Assembly (NCBI GenBank): GCA_028023455.1 | Contig: JAQFVV010000320.1 | Location: 620,001 to 684,000 of the forward strand | Direction: 5' to 3' | Origin: Epiperipatus broadwayi | Lineage: Eukaryota; Onychophora; Udeonychophora; Euonychophora; Peripatidae | Length of the DNA: 64,000 nucleotides | In this document: positions 1-12,109 of the stretch, one piece after another | Layout: every line of letters begins with the position of its first letter | How positions within the stretch are numbered: position 1 is the stretch's first letter | Made by a program: the position numbers and the translations under genes | Notes under the pieces: generated by a model | Told to the model about the DNA's origin: nothing | Databases searched by the model: none | Seen by the model: the letters and a program-made list of their open reading frames with translations, nothing else

Positions 1-1989
1 GTATACAAAAATTAATGAAAGAAAACCACGTTTTAATGACACCGATCTTGGTGAAATATTTAATACTGCTGGACGTAAAGCATCTTCAACGTTTTTCAGC
101 GTTAAACGATATTTGGATTTAATATACCTTATAAAGCTGAAATAATCATTTCACATAAGTATGTGCTGCTTAATGGCTGAAAAACATTTAATGCCATTTC
201 AGAAATTGTAGGAAATTCAGTCCTAGCTCCGATCCAGAATTCAGTCAAGGATTTTAGTGGAAAGTCAAGTTTTAAGTTTGAGTCACTCGATAGCTCAGCA
301 AATTTCTCTTGGGCTTTATATGGCAGGTGATTAATCTCATTAATGTCAATCAAAAATAGTCTTTGAATCCAAGATAACTTTTTGAAATGCAAATTCGATA
401 TAAAGTATTTGCAAAACTGTGTTTCTAGGGTTTTTAAGTGATCTATAATAATTTTTGCAATTAAAGTTTTACAATTATTTTTTTCAATTATAAAATTGTC
501 AATAATCGAAAACATATCCAGTGAGTCATTTTCCACCCTATTCTTTCAAATGTTTGATTTTTTTAAATAAAATCTTCAATTTTATTATTCAAAGTAAAAA
601 TATTGCTATTTTTTCCTTGAAGAGACAAGGTAAGATCATTTAGCTTCTCAAAAATATCAGACAAATAGCACAGCTTTGATAACCATAAGTCATTTTGAAA
701 AAGAGCAGCAAGATCAGATTGTTCCATTAAAAATACAATAATTTATTTTTTTAATAAAAATAATCTTCTTAAACTTCGCCCTCTTGACATCCATCTTACT
801 TCTGCATGTAATAATAAATTTTTGTATTCAGAGTCCATGTGAAGACAAAGATTTGAAAATAAATGGCTATCAAGGGCACGCTTTTAATAAAGTTTATAAT
901 TTTGACAGCATCCTGAAACATATCATTCAATTCCATTGCTAATTTTTTTGCTGCAGGGGCCTCTTGATGGATCAGGCTGTGTGTAAAAGTTACATGATTA
1001 TTAGAAGAAGCTTTAATAAATTATTTAAAACCAATATTTTCACCAGTCATTGCTTTTGCACTATCTGTGCTGCAAGGGCCTCTCGGTGGATCGGGCAGTG
1101 CGTAAAACTTACACGATTATTAGCAGAAGCTTTAATAAATGATTTAAAACCAACATTTTCACCAGTCATTGCTTTTGCACCATTTGTGCTTACTCCAAAG
1201 CAATTTTTCCATTCTAAACCTTCAGTTTAAAAAAAAAATTGTCTACTTTATTATATATGTCTTCCCCTCTTGTATGTTCTTAAAAAGAGTGACAAAATAA
1301 CAATTCTTCCTCAATGTTTTCTTTATAAATGTATCCGACATATACTAATTATTGAGCTATTTTTGAAATATCAATTGTTTCACCCAACTGAGTTGTAAAT
1401 ATTGGACTTTCTTTAAGTCTACTAATAAGTTGCTCAAATTGGTTATTGCTAATTTTAGAAATTCTATTAGTGACAGTATCATTTGACAAAGGAATTTTCC
1501 AAAATCCATTACCATATTTATTACCATGAAGTATTTCTACCATTTTAAAGCAGCAGATAATATAAGATCTCCAATGGTATATTGCTTTTTATTGTTAGAA
1601 ATCAGATATGAAACTTCATATGATGCTAGTAAATATTTTTCATTAGTTATAAATTTCTCAAAATATTGTTTATTTGAAGTTATTAACAGTCTTTCGAAAT
1701 ATTCTTTTGGTTTATTGACATATGAAGGATTCTTAGATTCAAAATGCCTTTTTAATTTTGATGGTTTCATACTCTTCATAAACAAAACATTATTGCAAAT
1801 TAAACAAAGAGGTTGTTCATTACCATGACAGTTGTTGAAAGTAAAGCCAAATTGGAGAAATGTCTCATCATATTTTCTTTTTTGCATCTTAGATGCCTCT
1901 TTCTGATTATGAGATCCTGCTTGAAGAGACTTTGTAGCATTGCCATCTGCATCATTACCTGTGGTACTCAAATTCAACCATTTATCCAT
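1..1989 (-). pseudogene. hAT transposase, ZBED5/SCAND3-like, broken
   Basis: This is the relic of a hAT transposase of the ZBED5/SCAND3/FAM200 type, which would cut and paste its own element. The 150-residue N-terminal frame (1989-1537) starts MDKWLNLS and continues through KRKYDETFLQFGFT into a BED zinc finger: C-x2-C is present, followed by MKPSKLKRHF. The last finger histidine appears replaced (KNP where the family has KHP). The next frame (1543-1349) carries the family motif IPLSNDTV and ends near QLGETIDIS, the catalytic-region QLDESTD equivalent. Further similarity continues in broken frames to about 20, including a C-terminal dimerisation-like stretch. Several stops, frameshifts and an internal 119-bp duplication make it non-functional. 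The family call is from recognisable motifs, not from a search. Confidence 0.8.
951..1188. repeat. 119-bp tandem duplication inside the hAT transposase
   Basis: Two adjacent copies, 951-1069 and 1070-1188, are about 90% alike by eye (for example GGCCTCTTGATGGATC against GGCCTCTCGGTGGATC). The duplication is within the transposase body, so it would disrupt the protein. Confidence 0.85.
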
Positions 1990-2478
1990 GGATAAAAAGT
2001 ATTTTATCCTAAAATATAAATAAATAACAGTACTTATTAGTTGGCAGAGACATCAAGTGGCAGTCGTGTTTTTTGTTTAATTATACGAAGCATATTTACG
2101 TCCATATGTTATATTTTTTAATACCCCCATATGCCTTATTTTTTCATATTTGAAAAATTAATTATAAATTATCTGTTTGTTGTTACTTGTTAAATGAGAT
2201 CCTGCTTGAAGAGACTTTGTAGCATTGCCATCTGCATCATTACCTGTGGTACTCAAATTCAACCATTTATCCATGGATAAAAAGTATTTTATCCTAAAAT
2301 ATAAATAAATAACAGTACTTATTAGTTGGCAGAGACATCAAGTGGCAGTCGTGTTTTTTGTTTAATTATACGAAGCATATTTACGTCCATATGTTATATT
2401 TTTTAATACCCCCATATGCCTTATTTTTTCATATTTGAAAAATTAATTATAAATTATCTGTTTGTTGTTACTTGTTAA
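1909..2478. repeat. 285-bp direct tandem duplication over the hAT 5' coding start
   Basis: 1909-2193 and 2194-2478 are almost identical head-to-tail copies. Each starts ATGAGATCCTGCTTGAAGAG and ends TTGTTACTTGTTAA. Each contains the first transposase codons and their upstream leader, so the ATG region is present twice on the minus strand. The very low divergence suggests a recent duplication or, alternatively, an assembly artefact. Confidence 0.9.
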
Positions 2479-3005
2479 TAAATAAATGACAATAAGTTTT
2501 AAATAAAAAATAAATTTTTACAATAACTAATAGGATGATAAAATTTGAATAAAAAAGTGAGAAAAAAAGTATACAAGCATTTATATATATAAAAAATAAC
2601 ATCTTTCATAATATTTATTCAAATAAATGCTAATCTTAGTCAAGCAAAACAGTAAAATACAATATTGTATTGTTCTTGTGATGTGGACATTTGTTGAAAT
2701 GAAACCAAAACAAATAAATTGACCGGAAATGCATTATATGTCGCCAACTTTATTCTCACCACTGCAGCATATATTTTGATTCTGAAATAACTTGTATGCT
2801 GAAATTGCAATGTGACACCACTATTATGATGCATTTAGTGTTATTTTTCAATATAAAAATATAATTTACAGCCAATTTGATCATCGTTACGATTTTATAA
2901 TTGTGCTGTACAGAAAATGTATGTAAAGATCATGGATTGCGACTAATATGTCTTTAAATTCATGAATTTGAATTGGTGTCGTGACTCACAGTTTAAGAAA
3001 CACTG

Positions 3006-4290
3006 AACTAGAGAATGACTTAAAAAGATAATGCTAATAATTGAAAATAAATATTGCCTTCTTAAAAAGATAAACTAAATTAGATTAGATAAGTAGATGA
3101 TTAAACAAAATTAAATGGGCACTAAGGAGTTGGCCCTGAAAAGATAATGAAATTACTTTCAGACATAATGATTAATTGCAAATAAATAATCAAAAGAAAT
3201 ATCTGTACTGAAAATATATCTTGTTGCTTTGTAGCGTCATGTTAGTTCACCAAAGGCTAAATAATATTTCTGATCATTTCCCAGGAACATCTCTTATTCT
3301 CTCTTGTTTTCATCTTACTATGTTCAGTCATTTATATTGGTGTTCAGATAAAATATCATAAATCTCTCATTCTAACAGTAATCTTTTGAACCAATTCCTC
3401 TAATGTGATGCAATTACATTTTTTCATTAAATTATTCATATTATTATAAAACAGAGGGTCTCCAAATCTTTGTGAAGTTGAGAAAATATGATTAGTAATG
3501 CCTCACTAAACACCCTCTTTGATATTGCTGATGGTGATCAAGCCTGTACTTAATCCATAAGTATTTAAAATGGAGGGTATATTTCCTGACCCCTACCATT
3601 TTTTGGACAATCAAATTTAAGAACACAGTGCTCTGGTAGTTTATTTTGAGACTGACTAGAGTTTCAGGGTGATACCTTTCCTTACAGAGGAGCTATCAAT
3701 ACACACAACCAAATGAAAACTGACTTCAATTATACAATCCCTTTTACTTCACTGTCAACCTTCCAAGCAGTAGGTTAGTTCAAAGAATAGACTCATACAC
3801 AGTTCAAATGATAGCATGGTGAGATTAATAAATATATATGATTGATAGTCTAATTAGTTAAATCAGGCAAATAACGGAAATGATGAAGTATTATATATAT
3901 TATTATAATAAAAATAAACTTAACAATAAAAAATCATAAAAATATACGCAATAAATTAATTAGTAAATAGAGTAATATTTCTTTTCCATGTAATACGTAA
4001 ATAGAACATAAATAAATATAAACGTACACCTAATAAAATACATAATGTCAATTGATGATGGTTATTGGTATCAAAAAAAAGAAAATCACATACCATAAGT
4101 ACCAAGACATGAATAAATTTAATACCCACACTATATAGTACTTGACTATAAAATTATTATTATGAATGTAAATGCATTTTATTCATTTAAACCAGGGTGC
4201 TTCAAGATGGTGTAACACACACCAGTGGATGGATGTATTTGATTTTTGGTGGGAGATAATTTAATTCCACAGTACTTCTTTTAATTTTTT
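3006..4290. other. Intergenic A+T-rich stretch, nothing recognised
   Basis: I see no coding frame, RNA gene or clear repeat. Part of 3,480-3,780 is less A+T-rich and could be old transposon sequence, but I could not assign it. Confidence 0.4.
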
Positions 4291-4456
4291 TAAAAACTAC
4301 ATCTTTATTGTGTGATTATAATTTATAATTTTTTTTATTTAATTTGTATTGTATAAATGTGTGACATTATGACACATGTTAATAAAATTCTAAAAATGTC
4401 AAGTGTAAAAATCTTGTAAATGCTACCACACATAATGTAAAAATGATTGGGAAAGG

Positions 4457-6760
4457 TTAGCATGGAATTGGGGGGATTTCTTCATTAGTTAGGTGGTATG
4501 CATCCCAGTACATAATTTTCTGTGAATTAACCTGAATAGGTAGAGGGATAAATTTTGCATTATTTAACAATAAAGATGACAACGAACTCCTCACGAGAGG
4601 AGGAGGAGTATCTGTAGGAGAAACAGATGTAAAGCATGATGCTTCTGGAAAATGGTGAGATAGGTTAAGGATGGTGTTATGTGTACACTGGAAACAAAAG
4701 GTTAAAACAGTACAATGATAGCCCATTGAGTTTTGTGTGCTGATAGAGACTACTCAGGCTGATGGCCATGGTCTTGCCCTTCCACATAAATCTTGCACAT
4801 AGTGAATTTATCTTTCTAATAAATTTTTGGGAACAATCGGCATGTAATAAGAGATCCTTGGGAACACCAGGATGTTGAGCAGTGAAGTTTTCACATATAG
4901 TGACAAATAAACTTTGGATAATGAATCAATGGTTTTTAGATCAAGAGAAGAAGGGAGTCCTGTATGTTTCTCCTCATTGCAAAGGTGAGTTGTAGATTGG
5001 GAAGCCCAGAAATTTTTGGAGCATGGCAGTGAAAGGAGAGAGGATGGTGTTCCCAGAGGATAGCTTCTATGCTGAGGATTTATTTAAATTAAAGGTAAGT
5101 CCCTACTCAGAAGAAAAGGCATGGAGGATTTTGGCAAGCTTTGGGTTTAGTCTTTGTGATGGGAGAAAAACAGCCAGGTCATCCAGGTATGCTATGTGGG
5201 GAATTGATCTATTGTGGGTGGGTATGAGTATCCCAGGGAGGTCTTGTTCAAGTCTAATTAATAGAGGGTTAATGTATATTATAAATAGTAGGGCACTCAG
5301 AGGAGAGCCCTGCAGAATGGAATTTGTTGGGGTAAAAGATGTTGAGATCCATTCAGGGAGATGGAAATGTCCCTGTTGTTGAGGAAATTTTGCTATAATA
5401 TTTATTATCCCAGATGGGATATCATATTTGCAAGAAGGTTGATGAGGCAATGTGTTCTGACAGAGTCAAAGACACCAGCAATGTCCAGCTGGAGGACTAC
5501 TAATTTAGATTTTCTCGTGATTCTGGTGTAATCAACTACCATCTTGAATAGTGCTATTGCATCAGTGATTGAAGAACCTTTCCTGGCAACACTGGTACTG
5601 AGATATGAATGGAAGGACCTTATCCTGTATCTTATCCTTGATTATGGATTCCACCACCTTGATCATTAACAGTGTCATAGAGATGGGCCTAAGATTCTCA
5701 AGGGGAGTAATGTATCCTTCTTGAGAAAAGGATCATCCCTATAGGGTACAGGCTGACAATGTCAAGGTGTTTGGTAGATATGAGATCAACCATTTTATGT
5801 ATGATTGGAACTGAAAATTTTTCAAGGTAAAGAAGAATAAATATTGGAATAGCATGGAGACCTGGATGTGTTTTCTCTGGCATAGAGGATAGTTTCATAC
5901 TAATATCTTTTTTAGTTATGCCATGATTTACAGCTGTGGATTCCTTAAGGTTAGGATGATTTGACTCATGAGGATATTTGGTTAATTTGACTGATAAAGT
6001 TAAGAATTTGTGTGATCATGTTGTTACCAGCATAGAGCGTATTGTCAATTATAATGAAGCAGGGTGCATTTACTTTATCCTTGTGGCCCAGAGCCCACCT
6101 AATGTAGCTCCTGGACCAGTTATGGGGCTGGTTTAGGAAAATTCTTGATTTTTTTGTTGATATGTAGTCTGCAATGGCTTGTTGATTCATTTTGTATTGT
6201 TGCTTAAGATTAAGGATTAGCTCTATTGAAGCAGGGGCTACAGGTATCTGTTTCAAGGTGTTGCTGATTAGATCCATTTTGTGTAGGAGGGAAGTGGGAC
6301 CCTTATTCTTGGCTGTGTAAAAATAAATTAATGTATTCAAAATATTGATGAATGTGAACCATGCCTCTGCATGACATAAGGTGAGGATGTTGATTTTCCT
6401 GAAATATATGTAACATTCAGATAAAATTGCTTTTGGGGCAGTGGTCTTGAGTAGGATATGAGTGGATGACTTCAAGTGCTCATACAGCTGTGAAAACTGG
6501 TCAATTGATAAATTGATCTCTAGTGTCAGGTGGTCTGAGAAAGAAACAGGTTGAAGGGAGGGATCAATGATGAAATGGAGGTCTGGGGAGTAGTAAGCCA
6601 GATCTATGAGGGTTGCATATTGCTTAGTGTAGTAGGAGGTTTCAGTGGGAAAGAAACCCTCTGCACACTTAAGTAGTATGTTTATGAAATGAATGTATCT
6701 GGAATTGAAGTGATTGTAGGTGGTATTTAAGTCTCCAGACATGAATGTAGGATAGGGGTT
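4457..6760 (-). pseudogene. LINE ORF2: endonuclease plus reverse transcriptase, broken
   Basis: ORF2 would nick target DNA and copy the element RNA into the nick. The longest piece (6742-5966, 258 residues) opens with the endonuclease motif GDLN (catalytic Asp/Asn) and about 65 residues later has SFSDHL, matching the conserved SDH box. IDLAYYSPDLHF lies between them. The next piece (5898-5698) resembles the RT fingers (PEKTHPGLHAIPIFIL). The piece at 5450-5103 has the RT palm: LQGSPLSALLFIIYINPLL (motif B) and AYLDDLAVFL, in which YLDD is the catalytic box. 5100-4460 contains the post-RT motif. The pieces are separated by stops and frameshifts. Clade assignment (Tx1/L1 rather than CR1/RTE) is inference from the motifs. 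Confidence 0.8.
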
Positions 6761-6949
6761 GGATTTGAGTGATAAATTTATTTATTGGATTAATGAGTGA
6801 ATTAATATTAAGTCTCTCTTCAGGTAAACAAAGACAATGTTCAACTTAAGGGACTGGTGGATAATGTTGTGATTAGGAGATATTGATTTATGAAGTTTAT
6901 TTTATGTGATTTGAATGGTGAATATTTAGAAATAAGAATTGCAACACTT

Positions 6950-7012
6950 GCTGAGGAGTGGGCCAAATCTGCTGAGGAGTGGGCCAAATCTGCTGAGGAG
7001 TGGGCCAAATCT
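6950..7012. repeat. Three exact 21-bp tandem copies
   Basis: The 21-bp unit starting GCTGAGGAGTGGGCC occurs three times without change (6950-6970, 6971-6991, 6992-7012). On the minus strand it keeps frame and encodes a repeated seven-residue block (AHSSADL), between the ORF1-like and endonuclease parts of the LINE. Confidence 0.95.
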
Positions 7013-7444
7013 GAATGATGAAAGGATTTTAGATTGGCAATTTTAATTAAGCTTAGTTCCTGCAAGACAGATGATATAAGGTTTAAATTGGTGAATCCAA
7101 TTCATAATTGATTCTATTCTTCCCATCGAGTTCAAACCACGGTTAAGTTGATCTTTGTCAGATTTAATCAATGAGTGCATGGGTGGTTAAGATATTGGAG
7201 GGAATTTAAAATTCATTACTCATTTCTTCTGTACTGTTTTGGTTATAGTTTTGTCATATATAGCATCCACTCTTTGATTTGCACCTGATTTGCACCATTA
7301 GAGTGGGCCTTCCCAATCAACTCGATCTTGGGCGACCTGCACTGCTCATATTGGGCTATTTCCTGGTGACCATTTCCTGGAAGTAGCTCTTTACTACTGT
7401 TTTCAGGTGATGTGTCATGGTTTTTGATTAAATCAGCTGACAGG

Positions 7445-8984
7445 TCAGCTTTTATTTTTTTTACTAGAGTTTCTGGACTTTTCCCCCCAGCATTTCATCC
7501 CTAGATTCCACATTGCCACTGTTAGCACTTTTGGAATTTCTTTTACTTTTTTCCTGATGGAGGGACATATTTCCATAATTGTAGCATCTGACTTTGGGGA
7601 TGAAGAACTGCTTCTAGAGGAGTGGATCAAAGCAATAGTTACCAAACTGTTCTCAACTTCAACAGCACCAGAAGGTTTTGGCAGGTTGAGGGTTATTACA
7701 TTATCATGTGTATTGTCACTCAGAATGTTACTTTCCAAAGTATCTATTTCAGGGGAAATTAAGTAAGTATTACTAGGACTTGCAAGTGGTCTGCAGTTGT
7801 GTAGCCTAGTCCTTTTATATGGCAATATTGGCAAATCTGGGCTGGGCAGGCTTTAACCAAGTGGATCCTTAATTTATAATAAAACATTGTGGCGGTATCC
7901 TCTAAAGGAGATAATAGGAGGGGCAGATTATGCAAGGTGCAACATGGAAATAGTGGTTGAGGTTATTCCCTTGTTGAGTATGATTGTGAATCCTGCCATA
8001 TTAGTCAGAACTGGGGTTTCAGCCCTTTCCATGAAATACTGAAAGTTTGAAACTGCACCATATCATCTAAGCAGACTTTGTAGATCATCTTCCATAAACT
8101 TAAGATAGCAGTTTCGGATTTGGCCATTGAGGGTTGTTGGTCTATCCATATTGATTATACAAAAAACTTTGTCTCCAATAAACTTGATTGACTTTTGAAA
8201 ATTTTGTCTTTGGGATATATTATGGAATTCAATAATCAATATGCCTGGGATGATTTAGTAGCTTGTATACACTATTCCACAATTTCTTTCTTGAGAGTTC
8301 ACAGCAGAATTCCTCAACAGGAAAATTGAACAGCTCATAATTGAGGTGTATGACAACAAGAATCACGGTCTTGTCACTGCTATAGTTGAGAAAAGATTGG
8401 TGTAATTGTGGGGGTATTATCACATTAAACCCATTGAGTAGATTATTTATCATCAGTTGATCAAGACTTGCATTGAGTAACTTATTTTTGACCGGGTTGG
8501 GTTGGGAAGCCAATGGCTCATCATCCTCAAACATATTGGAGATGTCCTGTTGATTTTGGTAATCACCTGTTAATATAAGGGTTCTGTCTGTTGGTATTTC
8601 TAAGTAAGACTCCAGAGTATGAAATATCACTTGCTGGACCCAAATCAGACAGAGTCTGAGTAGATGGGGGAGGGGCATTCTTATATGTCATTTATCATTA
8701 ATAGATTTATTATGATAATTAATATTAATTGTCATTCTCCTGTTGGTATTATCATTAGTGTTATATAGATTTTTAATTTTGTTAGTTTCTAATTCTGGGA
8801 AATCATCAAATGAAATGAACTCCCCAGTGCATCTACTGTTGCCTGTATCATTATTAGAAAATAGGGTAGGGTTTGGAAGGATTGGTATGTTTTTCATATT
8901 AATGTTTTCTTTCTTGGGATTTGGTTTAATTTGAAATTTTTTCTGTTTAGTCTTAGAAACACATTCTTTGCCATTGTACATCAC
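7445..8984 (-). pseudogene. LINE ORF1-like (gag-like) region, broken
   Basis: Three minus-strand frames (8984-8688, 8678-8229, 7834-7445) precede the endonuclease in the order expected for a LINE ORF1. The first is lysine-rich and polar. Just upstream of 7834, another frame gives CQYCHIKG followed by a cysteine about 10 residues later, which could be a decayed zinc knuckle like those in Tx1 ORF1 proteins. I do not recognise the rest. The assignment rests mainly on position and order. It is neither intact nor likely expressed. Confidence 0.5.
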
Positions 8985-9002
8985 TCTAATGGGACAAAGA
9001 CT

Positions 9003-9375
9003 TTATTGCATCCATGTACAAATCTAGAGTGCATCACCTCACTGGACTGATTTTTAGCATATCCAATGTGATCTTTCCATCTATAAGAATCATAACTTTT
9101 CTGTTATTTGCCTATTGGTCAACTAGGTGCACACTCGTTTATGGCGATACCTTGGTTTACTATAAGAAATTATTTCTGACAAAATTTCAGGCCATCAGAA
9201 ACAGAGATGAAAAATTAGCTCCAACATACATCTACAATGCTACATGGAGCCTTGTAACAATGGACAATTTGTGATTGAACAGTTGGTGTTTTTTATGCCA
9301 GTGTCTATTAATAACATAACTCTGTTATTGCAATAATGTAATTCTTTGAGCTCACAATAAAATTTTTTGATAAAA
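9003..9375 (+). mobile_element. 5'-truncated LINE tail (C-terminus plus 3' end)
   Basis: The 86-residue frame 9014-9274 is similar to the 79-residue frame at 18446-18685: both have a hydrophobic stretch, then Y/I-W-(S/I)-(T/V)-R-C, then an RNRDEKLA/KKRDQLLA motif and TWSL near the end. Each is followed by a matching 3' region with AATAAAATTTTT. The pattern fits C-terminal ends of one LINE family, each 5'-truncated, as expected from incomplete reverse transcription. It begins right beside the 5' end of the minus-strand LINE. I cannot name the family with certainty. Confidence 0.55.
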
Positions 9376-9489
9376 AAAATCTGGTAAATGATGACACAAT
9401 AAATCTGCATAGTAATCTGTCAGTTCAGTTGACTGTTTGCAAAATAGTTTTGTGTTAAAATTATGTATATTTTCAGAATGTGTGCAAGT

Positions 9490-10480
9490 TTTCATTATGC
9501 CACCTAAGAAAAAAATGTACTGATTTTAACTGAATATTTGGTATATGGTTTCATTAAATTGCCAGTAAATAAAATCATACCAATGTGTTTTTATATCAAA
9601 AATCATTTTCTAATGGAGGAATGAAACCATCTTGATTGCAAGAACATTTTCATACTAAACACAAAGATAAAAGTGAAAAAATTGTAGAATATTTTTAAGA
9701 TATTTATGAACAATTTTAAAAATATATTACCATAACTTCAATGTTCGCAAAGTATTCAAGAAAAGCCAAAGATGGATTCATGGCAACTTATCAGATACCT
9801 GAACTTAATGCTAAAAATAGGGGAACCCATACTATTGGAGAAAACTTACTAAAACCATATTTTGAAGTACTTTTATTGACCATGTTGCATCAAAACCCAG
9901 CCGATATTCTGAAAACTTTGCTAATTAATGATAACACAATTAGAGGGAGGATTGACTAAGTCGCTGTTGTTGTCAAAAAGCAATTATTTATATGCTTCAA
10001 ACAGAATTATTTTTTTTGTGAGTAGATGAGTCAACAGTTATTGATAATAATGCTCTTTTAATGGCCTATATTCATTATTTTGATGAAAATAATTTGCTGT
10101 AAAAAGAAATGCTATTTGCCAGTAACCTTATTACAGATACAAAAGATATCTACATTTATCCTACATAACATAGCATTAATAAATATAGTTGCTTCCACAA
10201 TAGATGGATGCTATCAAGGCTTTTAGCACATTTGAAGAAAGAAGTTCCTAACATATGGGTCCTTGCATTATTCACAGGCAGTATCTTGCTGTAAAGCATA
10301 CTCATCCCAATTTACATTTATTACAATTGTCATAAACACAATTAACAAGAGTAAATCTAATGGAAAAAATGAGTATTTGGGAAATTTTCTAAGGATTGTG
10401 ATGAATCATACATATTTTATGGAATTATATGTGACTATCTTAGACTTGTAAAAATGATGCATTAAAAAGGATTTAATATC
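9490..10480 (+). pseudogene. Second hAT transposase, N-terminal half, broken
   Basis: A second, distinct ZBED/SCAND3-type hAT transposase reads rightward. The start (9497 onward, PPKKKMY) is followed by a degraded zinc-finger segment (GMKPS then LQEHFHTKH). The frame 9741-9959 contains ELNAKNRGTHTIGENLLKP, equivalent to the family block KPHTIGE-L--P, then LLINDNTIRGRID, equivalent to PLSNDTVxRRI. Degraded similarity continues past DGCYQGF (DG...GF block) to about 10450. There the RTE element interrupts it, and the C-terminus resumes at about 12110. Stops make it a pseudogene. Confidence 0.75.
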
Positions 10481-10539
10481 TCAAAATTTTGTAAAATGGT
10501 GAGAAAAAGAGTTGATTAATGATATAAGTATAATTGTGA

Positions 10540-12105
10540 ATTATCAAGTAAAACTGTTGAAAAGAATAAAAGTTTCAAGAGCATTAAACAACATTTTAGT
10601 ATTGGTAGAAAATTTATATCTGCAATAAGAAAAAAAAATGGAACTATTACTAAAAAGAGAAATGACATCATGAAATGGGTAAAAGAGTTCTATCAAAATT
10701 TATGTAGTAATAAAGAACAAGTACCTCTTACATCTATTGTATCTTCTGAATTGCCCAGAATTTTAAATGAAGAAATTAAATTTATGAAGAAAGGAAAAGC
10801 TCCAGGTAATAATGGAATTAAAATTAATATATTAAAAGAAGTAGGTGAAGACATAGAAAAAGTTTTGGCAAAGTTATACACCAAATGATAAAGATATACT
10901 AGATGATTGGAAGAATGCAGTATTAATATTAATATTTAAAAAAAGTGGTAAAGAAAATATTACAAATTACAAACCTATCAGCCTTTTATCAGTTTTATTA
11001 CAACTCATCTACAGAAAACAAGAGAATAAGCTGGATTTAAAAATGGTTTTAGTACAGTAAATCATATCCAAGTATTGAGAGAAGTTATAAAAATGATCAA
11101 TGAATATGAGTTTCCATTATGCTTTGGATTTGTAGATTATAAAAAGGCATTTGATTCTATAAGCACTTCTTTGGTGATTAAAGCATTGGATTGTCAAGAT
11201 ATAGACCCAGGATATTGTCATATTCTGAAGAATATTTATAAAAATGCAATAGCAACAATTAGAGTACATAATGATACTAGGAAGGTTAATATTTTTGAAG
11301 AGTGTAAGATGGGGTGACTTTTTATCTCCAAAACTTTTTACAGCAGTGCTGAAAGAAGTATTTTGTGGATTAAATTGGGAAGCTAAAGGAGTAAAAATAA
11401 ATGGAGATTATTCAAGTCATTTAAATTTTGAAGATGAGTAGTTGCTTTTACAAATAATGCTTCAGAAAATTTTGCAAGACTAAAGTAATGTTCAGTGGAT
11501 TTTTTCAAAAGATGAAAATAAAGATTGATTATGATGTTAGAAGAAATTAACAACTACAAATATCTTTGTCAGATTATTACTACAGATGGAAAATAATGGA
11601 TGAAATTTAATCATAGAATTAAACTTTGTTGGAGTGCTTTTGGTAGAAATAACTTAATACTAAAAGGAAATATGCTTATGTATTTGAAAAAGGTTTTTGA
11701 TAAATGTGTTTTACCAGTTCTTACTTATGAATCTGAGACTTAGACACTTAATATAAGAGCAATACATCAATTTCAAAAAACTCAAAGAGCTATGGAGAGA
11801 TGCATGTTAGGAGGAACAAGAAGAGATTGAAAATGCAATATATGGGTAAGAGAATAAATAGGTGTTACTGACATCACTGAAAGAATTAAAAGAGTGAAGT
11901 GGAGTTGGACTGGACATATTTCTAGAAGAGATAATAGATAGACAATTGAAATTTTAAACTGGATTCCAAGAGATTATAAAAAACCCAGAAAGAGATCACA
12001 TGTGAGATGGATAGATGAAATAAGAAAGTATGGATGGATGATGTGGAGAAGTGAGGCTAGAGATCAGAAAAGATGGATTGATAATGGTTGATAATGATGA
12101 TGATG
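10540..12105 (+). mobile_element. RTE-type LINE, copy A, inserted within the hAT
   Basis: A 5'-truncated RTE-type retrotransposon. The frame 10670-10888 holds the region before the RT fingers, with GKAPGNNGIKINILK (the PG-DGI block). 11075-11317 includes GFVDYKKAFDSI, the RT motif A with catalytic Asp. After about 11320 the frames are broken; the catalytic YADD box is degraded (around 11430). The C-terminal part (11780-12090) matches the conserved RTE tail seen in copy B at 58,163-58,498. The 3' end is an ATGATGATG microsatellite (12095-12104), typical of RTE elements. hAT sequence on both sides shows it is a nested insertion. Confidence 0.8.
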
Positions 12106-12109
12106 CTCT

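Larger units (their letters stand above)
1..3005 (-). mobile_element. hAT DNA transposon, 5' portion (window edge cuts the other end)
   Basis: A hAT-superfamily transposon reads leftward out of the window. Its 5' terminus is at 2983-3005, which on the minus strand reads CAGTGTTTCTTAAACTG, a typical hAT inverted-repeat end. About 1 kb of A+T-rich leader separates this end from the transposase relic at 1-1989. The opposite end lies outside the window, so the 8-bp target duplication (expected at 3006-3013) cannot be checked. A 285-bp tandem duplication sits across the junction between leader and transposase start. Confidence 0.7.
4300..8990 (-). mobile_element. Tx1/L1-like non-LTR retrotransposon (LINE), decayed
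   Basis: A near full-length LINE lies on the minus strand. Reading from 8990 downward it has an ORF1-like region (8984-7445), an apurinic-type endonuclease (about 6760-6400), a reverse transcriptase (about 5900-5100) and a post-RT region (5100-4460). The 3' end is probably near 4300, where A-rich sequence with an AATAAA-like signal occurs on the minus strand. A post-RT motif (FMWKGK, then about 20 residues on LNGLSL) matches the F-W-GK...GGL pattern of the L1/Tx1 group. All frames carry stops or shifts. Confidence 0.75.

Noticed and set aside
1526-1995. Plus-strand frames over the hAT zinc-finger region
   Set aside because: They are antisense shadows of the minus-strand transposase.
5023-5382. 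119-residue plus-strand frame as a gene
   Set aside because: It is antisense to the LINE reverse transcriptase (YLDD region) and has no independent support.
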